Assembly (NCBI GenBank): GCA_022813625.1
Contig: JAKLMB010000002.1
Coordinates: forward strand, 1,178,001 to 1,242,000
Reading direction: 5' to 3'
Source of the DNA: Aaosphaeria pasadenensis
Taxonomy: Eukaryota; Ascomycota; Dothideomycetes; Pleosporales
Length of the DNA stretch: 64,000 nt
Shown: positions 44,201-57,415 of the stretch, piece after piece
How the letters are laid out: every line of letters begins with the position of its first letter
How positions within the stretch are numbered: position 1 is the first letter of the stretch
Notes under the pieces: generated by a model
The model's database searches: none
What the model saw: only the letters and a program-made list of their open reading frames with translations
Told to the model about the DNA's origin: nothing
Program-made: the position numbers and the translations under genes

Positions 44201-46887
44201 CTAATGCGACTTCCTCTGTGCATTAGCAAGCGCGCTGTTCAAAGCGGCTGTGATGTCGACATGGAATAATGGCCTATTGAGACCTTGTACAACTGCAATT
44301 CGTTGCTGCTTTTGGTTGCCATATCCATGGTACGCTTTGCTAGCACCAATTTGATGATCCAGGTCTTCAGAGGAGGAGGATTGAGATGCGCTTCGTCCTG
44401 CAGCGGGATGGGCAGTATGCTCTAGGTCGTGCTTGGCCGCCAATAAAGCAGCATGCCTATTCTCACGTTCCTCAGCCTCAGCTGTAGCGCTCAAGCTTCC
44501 TCCCATATCTGCAACACTGAAGATCGGCTTCCATCGATGAATCTCGGACCCTTCGGGCTCCGGAGTATAGTAGCCGAATCCAGCAGCGGCAAGTGCACGT
44601 TTGGTCCATCGATTGTTGATGTTACAGAAGTGCCAATCTACCGTGTCGGGAGCTGCATATCGGTCTAGCTGGTTTCGCACATCGATCAAATTCTGAATGG
44701 AGGTAATGTCGACGTTGTTCACGGAGGAGAAATCAAGGATGATGGACTTGAGGGTAGGTCGCTCATCGGTGGGGTCAACCTCCTTGCCACGGCGTGGGCC
44801 CGGGTCGTTCCAAGGGCGATCCTATCTCTGTTAGCATGGATGAATGAAGGACAAGTAGAAAGACTTACACCAGGTCTTCCATATGTTGATGGATTAGTGC
44901 GACGTGTCTTTTTGAATATGGTCGCAACCAATTCGTCCAGGTAGTGATTGGCATTGGGATAATTGAAGCCTTCGGAAAACCGATAGATGAAAATGCCTGG
45001 ATACGGGTCCTCTAGCTGAATCTGAGGGTTGGAGCCATCATTGTGATCGATAGGAAGGAACACATTCCTCACAGAATCTTCATTTTCAGATGGACTCTTC
45101 TTGCGTGGGTTGAAAGGCTTGTCTTCCTTGGCTTCATCGCTTCGGTCCAGGAGATGGTCGCCGATGACTGAATGGATCTTTGCTCTGCCCAAGAAACGAC
45201 CCTTGGCCTTGAAGGCACGGAATATCCACAAGGCAGCAGAAACAGAGATAGTGGTATAAATGCCGTTCTCGATGCTGCTAAAGATGGTGACGAAAACACC
45301 GGCGAAGAAAATGGGCACCTCTAGAGGCGAGATTCTCCAAAATTGATAAACGGTGTTGGGAGGGGTGATGAGATCTCCGACAGCGTGGATGATGACTCCA
45401 GCCAGTGCAGCATTTGGAATGTACCAAAACATCGCGGGGAGGGCGTATATGGCCAACAGGACAACGACAGCAGTTATGACACCAGCGAAAGGAGTTCGTA
45501 CGCCAGCCTTCGACTTGATGGCCGTTCTGGAGAAAGACCCAGTTGCAGGATAAGCGCCCAAAAATGGTCCAAGGACGTTAGTAACGCCAATAGCAACCAA
45601 TTCCTGGGAGGGATCGATAGTATAGTTGTTCACCCTTCCAAAGGACTTGGAGATCGATATGTGCTCGATCAAGAGCACAATTACAGTTGAAGGGAGCTCA
45701 CTTGCGAAAGCGGAGATGATATCGGTTGTGATGTGGGGAACCCTTGCATGCTGAAAACCTGAAAAACAGTTAGACAAAAAATGGTATAGGAGGTCGTTAT
45801 CACATACCTCGCGGAACTTTGCCAAGAGTAGCGAACTTTGGCTTTGTCCCATTTGCCTTATGACTCCTGTTAACCAAATAACTGATGAGAATATATAGCA
45901 AGATGACGAAGGCAGTTCGCAACGTGCTAATGAAAAAGAACGTCTTCTGCCTTGACGGGTAGCGCTTTCCCAGATAGGTGCAGACACCACGAATTATATA
46001 GAGCATTGCCAATGCAGTCAACCCAATGGCTGCGTTCAGGTCGGACCGTCCAAGATGCTTCAGGATGTTGATTGCTACTTTATAGGTCGCTTCGCGCGTG
46101 GAGAAACCCGTTATTCCCATCATAGTAGGCACTTGTCCTACTGCAATGTTGATCGCCGAACCGGTCATAAAGGCACTGATTGCGGCGAGAGTGATAAGAT
46201 CGACAATCCATCCCAGACGTGCGAGGCCAAGGAATAGAACGATAGAACCGGCGATGATTGCGAGCGAAGATGCAATTATATCTCGAGGGACGTCGTGGAG
46301 CTTCTTCTCAGCACTGAGGACAACATTTCCGGTGACGGTGGAAAGAACAGCGACCGGCTGCTCAATGGTTAGATGCTGATGAGCATGAAGACCGAGATTT
46401 ACTTACGCCGATAGTGATGTCCTTGGAGGTAGCAAAGAACCAATAAAGCAATACACCCATGAATGACGAGTAAAGACCAAACTCAGGAGGTAGTTGAGCA
46501 AGTTTTGCATATGCCATGCTCTGTGGAACAACGACGGCACCGACCGTAATACCTAATTCTTTTTAGCTTGGCCGATAACAGCAGAGCCTGCGGAAACGAA
46601 CCTGCGACAAGATCTCCAATAAGCCATTGTAGATTATATCGTGTAATCCAGTTCAAGAATGGGAAGAGTCGAACGATATAATTGACGATATCTCGGCCTG
46701 ACGGGGTCACTTCGCGAAGCCAGTCCATAGCGGTGGGTTCCTCTTCGACATATGTGTCTGCCGAAGTGACAGAAAACACAGATTCTCCCCTGGTAATGCG
46801 CTCCGATCCGGTTTCATTGCGGTAGTGCAAATCAATTCCAAGTACCTTGGCCAGGCCATGGCCAATCTTGGTGGTTGTAGAGGCCAT
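44201..46887 (-). CDS. SulP-family sulfate permease (SLC26 type)
   Basis: Plasma-membrane sulfate transporter supplying sulfur assimilation. Exons 46887..46602, 46552..46407, 46357..45808, 45758..44869 and 44821..44201 join in phase to 830 residues. The N-terminal cytosolic part leads into the SulP core: LNWITRYNLQWLIGDLVAGITVGAVVVPQSMAYAKLAQLPPEFGLYSS, broken by an intron after LVAG. A dozen or so hydrophobic spans follow, including PFLGAYPATGSFSRTAIKSKAGVRTPFAG, the most conserved transporter stretch. The C-terminal STAS domain contains LKSIILDFSSVNNVDITSIQNL (intron just before it). A Ser/His-rich tail follows. Fungal sulfate permeases are usually repressed by good sulfur sources; I did not identify a regulator site here. 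Other SLC26 substrates such as selenate or molybdate cannot be excluded. Confidence 0.92.
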
Positions 46888-48929
46888 GGTTATGTGGTGA
46901 ACCTCCAAGTTGATAGAGGAGCAGTACGAGTTACGGGTCTGTCAAAGAGAATATAAAGGTTATGAACCGAATCCCCTAAAAAGCACACGACCTCCAGCGG
47001 GCTGGGTTCGAGGCAGGGATGACAAGCTTCGATAAGCTCACACAAGCTACCACATGCAAGTATATGGCGTCTGGTTTTATTGAAATTAGGCCAGGAATGT
47101 CGTAGGAGATCGTGGCTGCGGGATATACCAGGGTTACGTATGGCACCTGGACCCAGATCTAGGAGCAAGAAATGAAAAGGAAGACCTCGATGTAGCCGCG
47201 GATTGGTGAAATTAAGAACGGGCGATCTGAGATGGGGGTTAGGGATGTCAACCAGCAACAGCTCGTAGGCCCAAGAAAGAAAGGATTGGCGATATCAAAT
47301 GTCACTGCTGAATCTTTGGCGATTTGAAGGGACTATTGCGTGACAAGAGGCGTTCATTTGATATCAAATAGGATGCGCGGTGAATGACGGCGAAGGGACA
47401 GCTAAGTCCAATATGAGAGTATAACTCCGGCAACGGCGGGCAGACATTTCATCTTTTGAGGAAGGGCTTGACCAGGCCAGCTCAACAGACTTGCTGGTTT
47501 GATACATTATTTTTAGTAGTGACATAATAAAAATATTTAAAAGGTTCATCATCCCGCACTGGCGCAGACGCGGATTTTGCTTGGATAGTGGATGTGGTGT
47601 GGAAGGAAGAGCAAGTAACAAGCGTGATGTAGTCATGTTGGAGCGTTCCAAGCGGAGAGTGGATATGCAATTGGTAGGGATGGCGGGAGCGCAGGGTTTG
47701 TCGGGATGACCAGTGAGTGACGGACCCGTCTCGCTAGGGACAGATACTCCAATGAACTGGCATCGATTCCCCACCAACGATGATGTGCTTTTGTGGGGCA
47801 ATGTCGTTTTCTTTCGCATGTCCACGGCTACCTCTCCCTTTGCTGTATGTCGCCATCTGACCTTCTCTCCTTCTGGCCTGCATATGTTCAATGTTTGTAC
47901 ATCTTGTGCAAAGAAGTAATCATCTGCACTAAGCGTGAGCAATAACAGCGTCCGCGCAATTCGCCCGTCGGCCAGCCATCCGCAGTGACATCCCCATTAC
48001 CCTTGCATATCTGCCGTGTTCTCTATGCTCTGTCGATTGTCAGATTGAATCGTTCCGAGACCGCCTTACCCGTTGGTTCTGGGCGTGGGTGTCTAGGCGT
48101 GCGTCATGTAAATCTCTGTGCACTCGCCTCGGAGATGCTTCCCGTTGACTATCAAGAGGTACCCTCGAGACCTTCGATTAACTAAACCTTTTGTTTTGTT
48201 TGGGTTCAAATGCGTTTCCTCTATTGACACAGTGCGAATCAAGTTGTGCGCATGTAGTGAACATCTTCGTCGATATACCAATAGTGTTTAAGGTCAGAGA
48301 TGATCGAACGTGTATGTTCAATGCTGGCTGAAAACGTGTGGCGCAAAGGAATCGTTGAAATAAGCTCACAGGCGAGCTGCAGCTGGCACGTGGTCGCTCT
48401 TGGATCCCATGTTCATACGGTAACATGTAGTACTGTGTAAGGTCGCAATGGGTGATCATACGTGGAGTTATTGGACTTCAAAGGGTATTTGTTCTTCTTG
48501 AAGGGAATATAGACCTTTGTGTGATTAGAGACATCACGGATATGAAATAAAGCCCCCAATTTGTGACCGGTGAAAGGGTTCTACTCCGATTGGGAGTTAG
48601 CAAATGAGCAGGAAGAGAAGAGAACGTTGGGCGGCTATGATCTCGTATACAAGTCTTGCATACAAACCTATTGATTCATTGAATCTCGTTCTTGACGCGA
48701 GGGCAGGGAGAATTGCATGTGCAATATTGCGGTGCGGGAGAGATGAGAGAATGGAGGAATTGAAGGGAAGAATGCGGGGAACTTTTAGAAGATATTAGCG
48801 TGGTTGACAACCGGGACCTGCCAAGCCCAAGCAACGCGACTTCCGAATGTGATCCCAAACAATCAACGTCAAGCTGTAAATCAAACCTGGAAATTCTACC
48901 ATTGCGCGGCGCAACCCTTCCGATACACC
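46888..48929. other. Divergent 2-kb spacer, permease / bub2
   Basis: Upstream region of both divergent genes. The longest frame (192 codons, 47364-47942, minus) shows no domain, starts without a good context and is probably chance. The stretch near 47.5 kb is AT-rich. No gene supported. Confidence 0.5.
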
Positions 48930-50072
48930 ATGACAAACCTCGACGTACTCCTCTTAAGAGGTCCTTTAGCTAGCGGCAACGTTGAAGATGGTATGAACGA
49001 CCTGCGCCATACAATCCTTTCCGAAGGCATCCCTGCGAACAGCGAGGGTATGGTAAGTTCACATCGGCTTGCGCTCATTCGACCATAATGGGCCGTCGCA
49101 AACATTGCCAGACTTCTTACTGACGATATATACACAGTCAGAACTGCGCATGTACATCTGGCTTATCCTACTGAACGTTCCGCCCCTCAAAACCGATGTT
49201 TACCTCGATCTCGTCCAGCAAGGCGCCTCACCAGCACACACCAAAATCCAAAACGACACCTTCCGTACCTTCCAAGGCGACCCTCTTTTCCGTCGTCGCG
49301 TCACACAGAACAGTATAACTCGCGTCCTCAATGCGGTGGCGTGGCGACTAAACGACGCGCATGAGGCGCGCGTAAACGGCTGGATGTCCCCTCCGACATT
49401 ATCAGAGTTCGGCGGCAGCCCTGACACATCTCTGCTGTCCCGACATTCTTTCACAACGGGAGCGCGCACAGATGCGTCGACCACCAATGATGCGGAGCAG
49501 ATTGGCTACGTGCAGGGCATGAATGTCCTATGTGGTCCGTTTCTATACGCCGCGAGGAGTGAGATCGAAGCTTTCGCTGGATTCGAAAGATTGATCACAG
49601 TTGAGTGCCCTGGATATGTCAGAGGCTCTATGGACGGTGTTCATAAAGGCCTCGCGTTGGTCGACAGGGTGTTGGAGGTGGTCGACCCGAAGCTGTACTC
49701 CCACCTCATGAACAACCACATGGAAGCTAGGATATACGCCTTTGCTTCTGTACTTACCATGTGCGCATGCACACCACCTCTACCTGAAGTCCTCCAACTC
49801 TGGGACTTCCTCTTCGCCTACGGTCCTCACCTCAACATCCTCTGCATCGTTGCCCAATTGATTTTGATCCGAGATCAAATCCTAGACAGCCCAAGGTGAG
49901 TTCTTCGCATCCTGGTTAACCCGGGATTTTTGCTTACCTTTTCCGCAGCCCTAATCAGATTCTCCGCAATCTCCCGAGTCTGCACGCAAAGCAGATCATC
50001 CAAGTAGCGATGACTTTTGTTGCCAAGATACCCGAAGCCATGTACGAAGAGATTATCAACCACGCGAAATGA
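48930..50072 (+). CDS. bub2: Mitotic checkpoint GAP Bub2 (Cdc16), TBC domain
   Basis: GTPase-activating subunit that, with Bfa1/Byr4, keeps Tem1/Spg1 inactive and so restrains mitotic exit and septation at the spindle pole body. Exons 48930..49052, 49138..49895 and 49949..50072 give 334 residues, the usual Bub2 size; the whole protein is essentially one TBC domain. The start LLRGPLASGNVEDGMNDLRHTIL is Bub2-like. The arginine finger is present in KIQNDTFRTF and the glutamine finger in IGYVQGMNVLCGPFLY. The later helices HMEARIYAFASVLTMCACTPPLPEVLQLWDFL are conserved. A Ser/Thr-rich insert interrupts the domain between the fingers. Polo kinase, encoded 15 kb away, phosphorylates the Bfa1-Bub2 complex in yeast. 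Confidence 0.93.
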
Positions 50073-50760
50073 GGCCTGGAGCTTCGATTAATGATTAATG
50101 ATCTGGATGATTTCTTGTAAAAAGTCTTTTATTGTGCGTTGGCGTTGGAGTAACTATGTAATTGTATGAATATACCTTTTAAAGTTCAATTTGATCTCGA
50201 CGCGACAACTCAATCCAATATGGCCCTCAGATATGCTTTGCACATTATGATATGGAGGGAAAGACTCCTTCGATCCGTATGAGAACCGGCAACACAACAC
50301 AACCATCTCAACTTCAAAGGCACCAATCAATCAGAGCAGAATAAATAGTGATTAAGATGATAATCCTACGTTCCCCGAAAAGCAGGGCTGGTAAAAAGGT
50401 AGGTATATAACTAAGCGCAGATGAAGAAACGCTACGCTTGGAGATATAACAAGATGCCCAGATGATAAATGCCCCAAAAGAAATCAAACTCCCAAATGCC
50501 TTTCGCTCGTAGATGCTCGTCCCTTTTTGTGTGTTATTATTACCACCGATCCAACCCATATGTTCCCTTTCGTCTCAGTCATCATCGTTCGTCGTTCCGT
50601 ATGTACCTGATCCAACCACCCCTTTCCCCTTCTTTCCACAAGCCCTTCGGGAATTAAATATATGTGCAAAAAACAAAGCTATGTAAGAACAAGAGAAGAG
50701 AAAGAAAAAAAGCACAAGAAATAGAAATGTTTGATTTAGCTGAGGTAGTTTTGGAGGTTA
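50073..50760. other. Convergent 3' spacer bub2 / PhoD-like
   Basis: Holds the 3' ends of two convergent genes. No coding frame supported. Confidence 0.6.
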
Positions 50761-53700
50761 TCACTTCCAAATCTTCCACTTGCTCTTTGGCTTCGGCGGC
50801 GTGAAGCTCGGCTGGCTGGGCTCCGACTCCCCATCGCTGTACATCCTGCCCCTGCTTTCCACGTCGTCGTCGTCAATCTCGTCGGGGTCGGCGTAGCGTC
50901 CACCGCCGAGGTACTTCGCGCCGACGCCCGCGGAGCCGTTCCGTCCGCCGCTGGCGAAGTATCCCGTGTCGTCGCGGGCCTCGACGCCGCCGCGGGAATA
51001 GGGGCTTCCGGGGCCGGAGCCTACGATCGCGGGGTGTGGGGGGTAGGACTCGCGTTTCTTTTGGCTGGGGGTGTGTGCGAGGACGTGGGCGTCGTGTTCG
51101 AAGCGGTCGCCGCGGTGCTGGTTGAGGATGCCGCCCATGCTGCGGCGGTAGACTTTGGGTTCGGGCTCGTTGGATGGGGGCGGTGCGGCGGCGGCAGCGG
51201 TGGCGGACGGGAGTTGGGACTTGTGGCTAGAGTTGTTGTAGCTGGGGTTCCGGGTGCTGGCTCACCGGTGCGGTAGAGCGGCGGTTTGGGTATGTGTGTG
51301 CCCGTACGATGTAGTAGCTGGCTGTGCGGATCGCAGTGAGGGGTCGTCGTAGGAGGTCATGTGTGCGGACGCGCGACGGCTTTGGTGATGTGCGTCTGCG
51401 GTGCCGTAGCCACCTGCGGAGGGAGCGAGGTTTTCGGAGTAGTCGTTTAAGTTTTGCGGCCGGCCATGTGCGCTGGTTCTTGCGCGACGGTCTTCTCCGG
51501 ATTGCGGTGCTGCTGCTTTTCCACGAGTGGTGTTAGCTGGCACGCCTGATTTAGAGTTTCTTCTTTTAGAAAAACCTGGGATCAGAATGCGTGGTCCAAC
51601 TTTGTACCTCTGCCTTTCCAGCTCTTCCTCCTCTGCAGATGATATCGAGGGTGAGCGCGAGGACTGGATGGAACTGCCAGAGTGAGAGTATCCATCGTCT
51701 CCTACTGTTCGCTGGCGTCGTCGTCGGCCACCCCCGAATGCGCCAAACATACTGCCAATGCGAGACTTTCGTTTTTCCTTCTCGACATTGGGTGTCTCAG
51801 TTGGGCCATAATCGAGTGCTGGAACGAGGAGACGATATGGCGCAGTGATGCCAGCGGGGTCATGTTGAGACACTTCCATGTTGAGGCAGATATCCAACCC
51901 TCCTTCGAGGTTAATGAAATCCCCTTCTTGTTTGTGAGACTTCTTGACCAGCAGGGAAGGTCGGCGATGGAAGGGACTGGGGCGGTCCATGGAGACAGCG
52001 CCAGTACTGGCCATGGAGTTACGCTTTTGTTGCGGCGCTGGCATGCTGTGGGCTGAGCCAGGCGGGTTGACCGAATCGACTGATGCACGACGGCGGAATA
52101 GTGATATCAACGAATTACGACGAGATCGGGGGCGTTCTTCAGGCTCAGGAGAGAAGGAGGACTGTACGCCGGCTTGGCCCTCGTCGGCAGCAGCATAGGC
52201 GGGGTTGTTGTAGTAGGACATTGGAGGTCCTCGATCGCGACCCCGACGTCCACCTGCACTCATCCTGCGTATCATCTTTCCGGGCGCGGAGTCTGAAAGT
52301 GTCCTGCTCAACTTCGGAGGCGACCCAGGAGGTGTCGAAGGAGGTGTCGTTCCAGGTTTATACTCCCTTAGACTACACCAATTCCTGCGGGGAAGAAGGT
52401 GTGTGTTGTTTCTCTTCTTCCCATCCGAGTCGCTTAAGAAGAGTGGTATCATGTCTTCGTCAGTAAAGCCATCAAGATGATGGACCTTGTTACGCTTGTT
52501 GAGAATATCAGCCATCATCTCCGGGGGAGGAGTATTGACAATGGCGGAACTAATAACGTTCGGCATGTACCGGTGGTCCTTGTCCTTGGGAATGTTGAGC
52601 TTCTTGTTGCTGTAGAATTGACCGACGGCGCCCAGATGAACGTCACCTCCCAAGATTGTGACTCGAACAGACTTTGTAGAAGCGATATGCTGCAACTCGC
52701 GAATGAGCCAGTTTCTTTCGTCTTTGTGGTGCTTAGCCGTCCAGTGGTCGTCGAGATCATCCAGGATCTCTACACCTCCATCAAACTTGTTCACGAAGTT
52801 GCCTAGCAAACCGGTACGTCCAATGGCCTTCACAGGGTCCATGATCCTGCTGGTGAGAATATTCTCCAGGAAATTCAACCTCGGATACGCAATTGGAACA
52901 CCCAGAAGGACGATCAGATGCCTCGTCTCTCCTTTGATGATTTCCTCCTCTAGACGGTCAAACACTACATCGTAGGTGTCCTCTGTCATGATCTCATCGC
53001 GCTGGCGCTCAGTACGGCAGTCAAGGCCAAGGAAGGCCACTTGCCGCCCAAGTGACATGAAGACACTCCGAGACTGCTCCTTGATGTAAGGGCCGGGGTG
53101 CGCGCCCAGCACCCAGGAAGGCTCAGTTGCTGTGGTCTCCGAAGCCACCGATTGATGTTGGAATAGCATATAGTATTTGAAGGCAACAGCACCCAGGCCT
53201 GTGAAGACCGGAGTTGACATGAAATGATGAGGATAAGATCCAAATCCCTGTGCGTCATTAGTATGAAATGTTCATCATTTTCACGGTGGGGAACTTACGT
53301 CAATGATATCGTGGTCATCCCAGATGTTGATCATCGGAATTTGAGAATTAGCCATTCCAAACAACCCTTGAGAGAACCACATCGAATATCGATCCAGGTA
53401 GAATTGCTCCAATTCGTTTTGCAATTCCGAAGAGAAGCTTGTGTGATGTTTTTGCATGGGGTTCCTGCTCTCGGTCCATTGTCGGAACAAAGTCGTGTCG
53501 CGCATTGCCGCATCGTTGTATATTTGATCACCTCCACCGATCATGACATGGAAGGGTCGAGTCTGGTGATTGTTCATTACATCTCGCCACATTGGGTCTG
53601 GGCCACAGAACTCTTTAGAGTCCACACTCAAAGAGAAACCGTTGCAGCTGTGGAACATCATGTTCATGGTTTCTCCCTTTGCAGGAACCCAGAAGCCAAT

Positions 53701-56001
53701 GGCTGGTCCACGGTTGATCCTGTATGCAATTCGAGCTTGGCTTGAGCCGAGTGAAACTTCAAGATTAAATCGCCAAAAAGTCACACCACGCTCAGCGTGC
53801 AGCCGAGTTCCAACGATTTCCTTCACTTTACCAATCTTCTCTCCGTCCTTCTTTCGAATACGAGAGGACTGATGAGAACCGCTGCCGTTAGAGACGGGGC
53901 GTGACTCTTGGAAAAGGCCGTTGTCATTCTCCATCCATGACACATCCTGATTTTCTGGAATCTCATCCACAGGTCGAGCATAAAGTGTCTTTCCGGATCG
54001 CGACATTTTGATTTGGCCCTCAAGCGGGTCAACGTATGCCGGATTCAATGGCTGGCCTTCGGAATCGATCTCGGCAGGTGGAGGTGGCAACAAATCCATG
54101 GGCTGTTTGAACAGACGTAACGTTGGAGGTCTCTCATAAGAAGAAGCTTCGTCCAAGGTCACAATCATGACACTTCCACGCCAGATTTCACGGTCCCTTC
54201 CAGGTCGACCTCTCTCCCGGCGCATACCCGCATATCGTAGAAGCGGGCCACACTTGAGATATAGTGGTGGGTTGAAAGTCGTTTGGCTAGTCGGCTCGTC
54301 GACGTAGCCGTCGTAAGTTGGTTGTGCATAGTTGCTGGATCGCCTCCGTCGAGTGGATTGATTTTCCTCCCACCAAGCTTTGTTGGTGCTATCAGACCTC
54401 TCGGGGGCGTCTAAATCAAGGTCCTCCTCAATCAGAGATGCGATTGGTGCACCTCTCCATTCTTCCAACATCTTGGGTGCCACGTATCGCCTATCTGGCT
54501 CATGATTACTGAAGACATCACTTTTGTCAAGCTGATCGTAAGTATCGGGAAGATATTCGGGCTCCGGTCCAGTGACAGGTCCAGTGACAGGTCCAGTAAC
54601 AGGTCCAGTAACAGGTCCAGTAACAGGTCCAGCGACAGGTCCAGTAACAGGTCCAGTAACAGGTCCGGTGACAGATGGTGCGAAACCAACACTGCGTCTG
54701 GGCATGGGGCCCGTAGTCGGTGCAGAAGGATCGAGTGGTGAGATAACTCTTGTTAAGCCTTTGTTATCGAGACGTTCTCGTTCCATCTCCATCTGCGCTG
54801 CCATAATGCCTCGGCTATCCCTTCTCCTGTCGTTCACGGTTGCTGTTGATCTCGGTGTCGGTGGGAGGTCTTTCGAGAGGCGGTGGCTGTCGTAACGGGC
54901 AACCTGGGCGCCGTTTTGCCTGGACGCATGGGGAGGGTCATCGACTCCGTAAAGACCTAGTCCGGCAGGTTGGGGAATAGGTTTCCTATCGACGTTCTGG
55001 CCCCTCTGTTCAGGACGGCCATGTACACTATTAGACCCTCGAGCTACCCCGATGGGTGCTTTTCCCTTTACACTTTTATTGCGGCCAGGAGCCGCCTGCT
55101 GTGAGCTCTGCCCCTGAGGATCCCAGGGATCACTCAGGTCATACATGACTCCGTCATCAGAGCCATCGATATCGCCAATCTCTGCGGACCTCGGGACCGC
55201 TTCTATAGGCATTGATACGTGTCGCCGTTGACTGTTAACGCGCCCAGGCACCGCAGAAATGCGTTCTGCATTAGGTAGTGGCCCAGACACATTGCGCTGC
55301 TGTTGCTGCTTTGCCTTGGCCTCCCTCGCTCGTCTGGCCCTGATCTCTGCCTCGGCTTTCTCCTGGGCAGCGAGTTCCAATTCGAGCATTCGGGCCCGTT
55401 TTTCCTCTTTGCTTATATCATCCAGCTTTCCTTCAAGTTTTTGGAGGGGAGACCGGTCTGGTACAGATGGGACTCGCGGCTGCGTGGAGAGGAGACCGTC
55501 TATGTTCCCTGAGGGATTCTCAACTGGCGCATATGGGGGTGAACGCAATCGCTCGGGCGCAATCTGTATAGTCGGCTGGTGTCTACTCGAGTTTAGGTGA
55601 ACGGCTGGGTCTCGTCGTGAATAAGAACGGCTGGGGCGAGAGCTTCCTTTCGGAGCATAAGGGTCCCTATATGAAGTTGGTGGAGGGCCACGAGGTACAT
55701 CGGGTGCGGGAGGAGGCGACATGCTACCCGTTGGCAAGGGAGGGATTTGCTGGCTTTGCCTTCGCCGGTGCGAGGCAGATCGAGCTGGGACATTGGAAAT
55801 GGGAGCATTTGCGACTGTCCGTGCAGAATTGCTCGGAACAGCATTTGGAAGAGATTGAGCGGGTTGCTGCAATGTTGACGGAGATGCGTCGACTGGTCGG
55901 CGGTATGATGCAGGACGTTTTGAGGGGTAGTTGTCGGACAGAGGTTGAGGAGGGGGATTGTCGGTGCGCGAGAAGGAAACACTGTTCCTATGGGGATCCA
56001 T
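50761..56001 (-). CDS. Large PhoD-like phosphatase domain protein
   Basis: Exon 1 is 56001..53299; the next begins at 53247 after a GTAAGT...CACAG intron, and coding runs to 50761. A PhoD-like metallophosphatase domain spans about residues 730-1160: GGGDQIYND, PMINIWDDHDIIDG (at the splice), LGLDCRTERQRDEI, ILGGDVHLGAVGQFY. These are metal-ligand Asp/His motifs of the PhoD superfamily; the substrate is unknown for this fungal branch. The N-terminal 700 residues are Pro/Ser/Arg-rich and contain a charged coiled-coil stretch (about 200-240) and a GPVT repeat (about 443-478). The C-terminus is again disordered and ends SKWKIWK. An in-frame TGA lies at 51264..51262. I take it to be inside a short intron, either 51265..51227 (39 nt) or 51265..51140 (126 nt), giving 1716 or 1687 residues; stopping there gives 1562. 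Confidence 0.85.
54566..54673 (-). repeat. 12-bp coding tandem repeat (GPVT, nine units)
   Basis: Nine consecutive 12-bp units, on the plus strand GGTCCAGT(G/A)ACA with one C and one G variant, encode repeated Val-Thr-Gly-Pro, with one Ala replacing Val, inside the disordered N-terminal half of the PhoD-like protein. Unit-length changes would keep the frame, so copy number is likely to vary among strains. Confidence 0.95.
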
Positions 56002-57415
56002 TTTTTAAAACTTCATGAGTGGATTCGAGGTATGTTGGTTGAGCAAGGTATGCGAAGATTAATGAGTGATGTCGCGGAATGGACTGAAGATTGCGGCGCT
56101 GCAGTATCCACAGCACAATTTTGTATGCGCCTCACGATAGGAAAATTAAAAGACGCTCGAATTGTCGGTATAGCTTCCTAAGAATATGCAGGTATGAACG
56201 CGGAGGGTGACTAGTGGAAAGGCGGGCTATGCGGTGTGATGCAGGAGGTGGTGATGATAATGATGCGAGGGATGAATGGATGGAAGCACAGCGGCTAGAG
56301 CACGAGCAAGCAATCGCTAAGGACTAGAAGAACGCGCGGAAGATGATGATTGTGCCAATTCGAATATCAGAACATTGTCGTACAGGGGGGAGGAATGCAG
56401 AAGTAGTAAAGAAAGAGAGGTGCAGGGTGGCCGCAGATATTGGGAAGAACTTCGGTGGTCATGATGCGATGCGTTGTCGGTGGCCGTTGGAAATAAAATC
56501 AGATGGCGAGGGACCAGCCTCGTCCCAACCACCCCCTCACCCTCTCCAATTACCACCACCACCTCCGCTAATAGCTAATACCAATACTACCACTGCGAGC
56601 TACCGTCTACCCTTACCCACCTATTCCTCCCGCTATTTCCCTTCCGATAATCCGACTTCCCCGGCCTTCAGCTCTTGCGGCCCGTCGCTACTAGCTTTAT
56701 GATCTGGTCTGTGGCTGTTGGATACGGGGGCTTTGCCTGTACTCGGCTTGACTAGAAGAATAATACGCGTTATGTCATGTTTCAAATAGTTCCGATAGGT
56801 TGATATAGCTCTACCTCAACTACTTGCCCATGATTCTACCCGAGAATAGCATTCCGCTAGCCTGTCATGGACAATTAGTCGAATTGCACAGCCATTCCCT
56901 TATTGAGAACCCTCGTCTCTAACCGCATTTGGTTAGGTCCAAGTGTGGCAACTGCGACCTGAATAGACAACCTGTCTTCCAGAATCCCATCCCATCCCGT
57001 CGTCCATCTCTAATTATTCGACGTCGCGACACGGAGCCCGTTTCAAACCAGGCCACGCCTCTAACCCCCCGATACAGAGCTGATTCTGTTCTTTGTCTCT
57101 CCTCGTATCGTGTCCTCTCTCACTTTCCTCTTTCACTTCTCAACTCCATCTTCACCTCCTTTCCCAGCAGTACTCTCAACGTTGCGATCTAACCTTTGTG
57201 CTGCTTCATTCTTAATATCCGGGGCCTCGTCATCTGCCGCGTCTACTCCTCTTTCGAAGCGTACATCTACTCCGCTCTACTCCCAGGACAGTCCGCGACT
57301 TGTCAAGAGCACTATCCACACCGTCCAACGCATCGACACCCACCTATACCAGCGCCATCGCATCTTCGGTGCTCTCCACATGGTGATCCGTGGCTAGGAC
57401 ACATACCCGCACAGC
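56002..57415. promoter_or_regulatory. Divergent upstream region, PhoD-like / kex2
   Basis: 1.4 kb between two divergent start codons. The right 0.4 kb is strongly pyrimidine-rich on the plus strand, as expected for the kex2 promoter and leader. Short frames there overlap and show no domain. Confidence 0.55.

Noticed and set aside
47364..47942. 192-codon minus-strand open frame upstream of the permease
   Set aside because: No domain, low-complexity composition, no good start context and no splice partner; it lies in a divergent promoter region.
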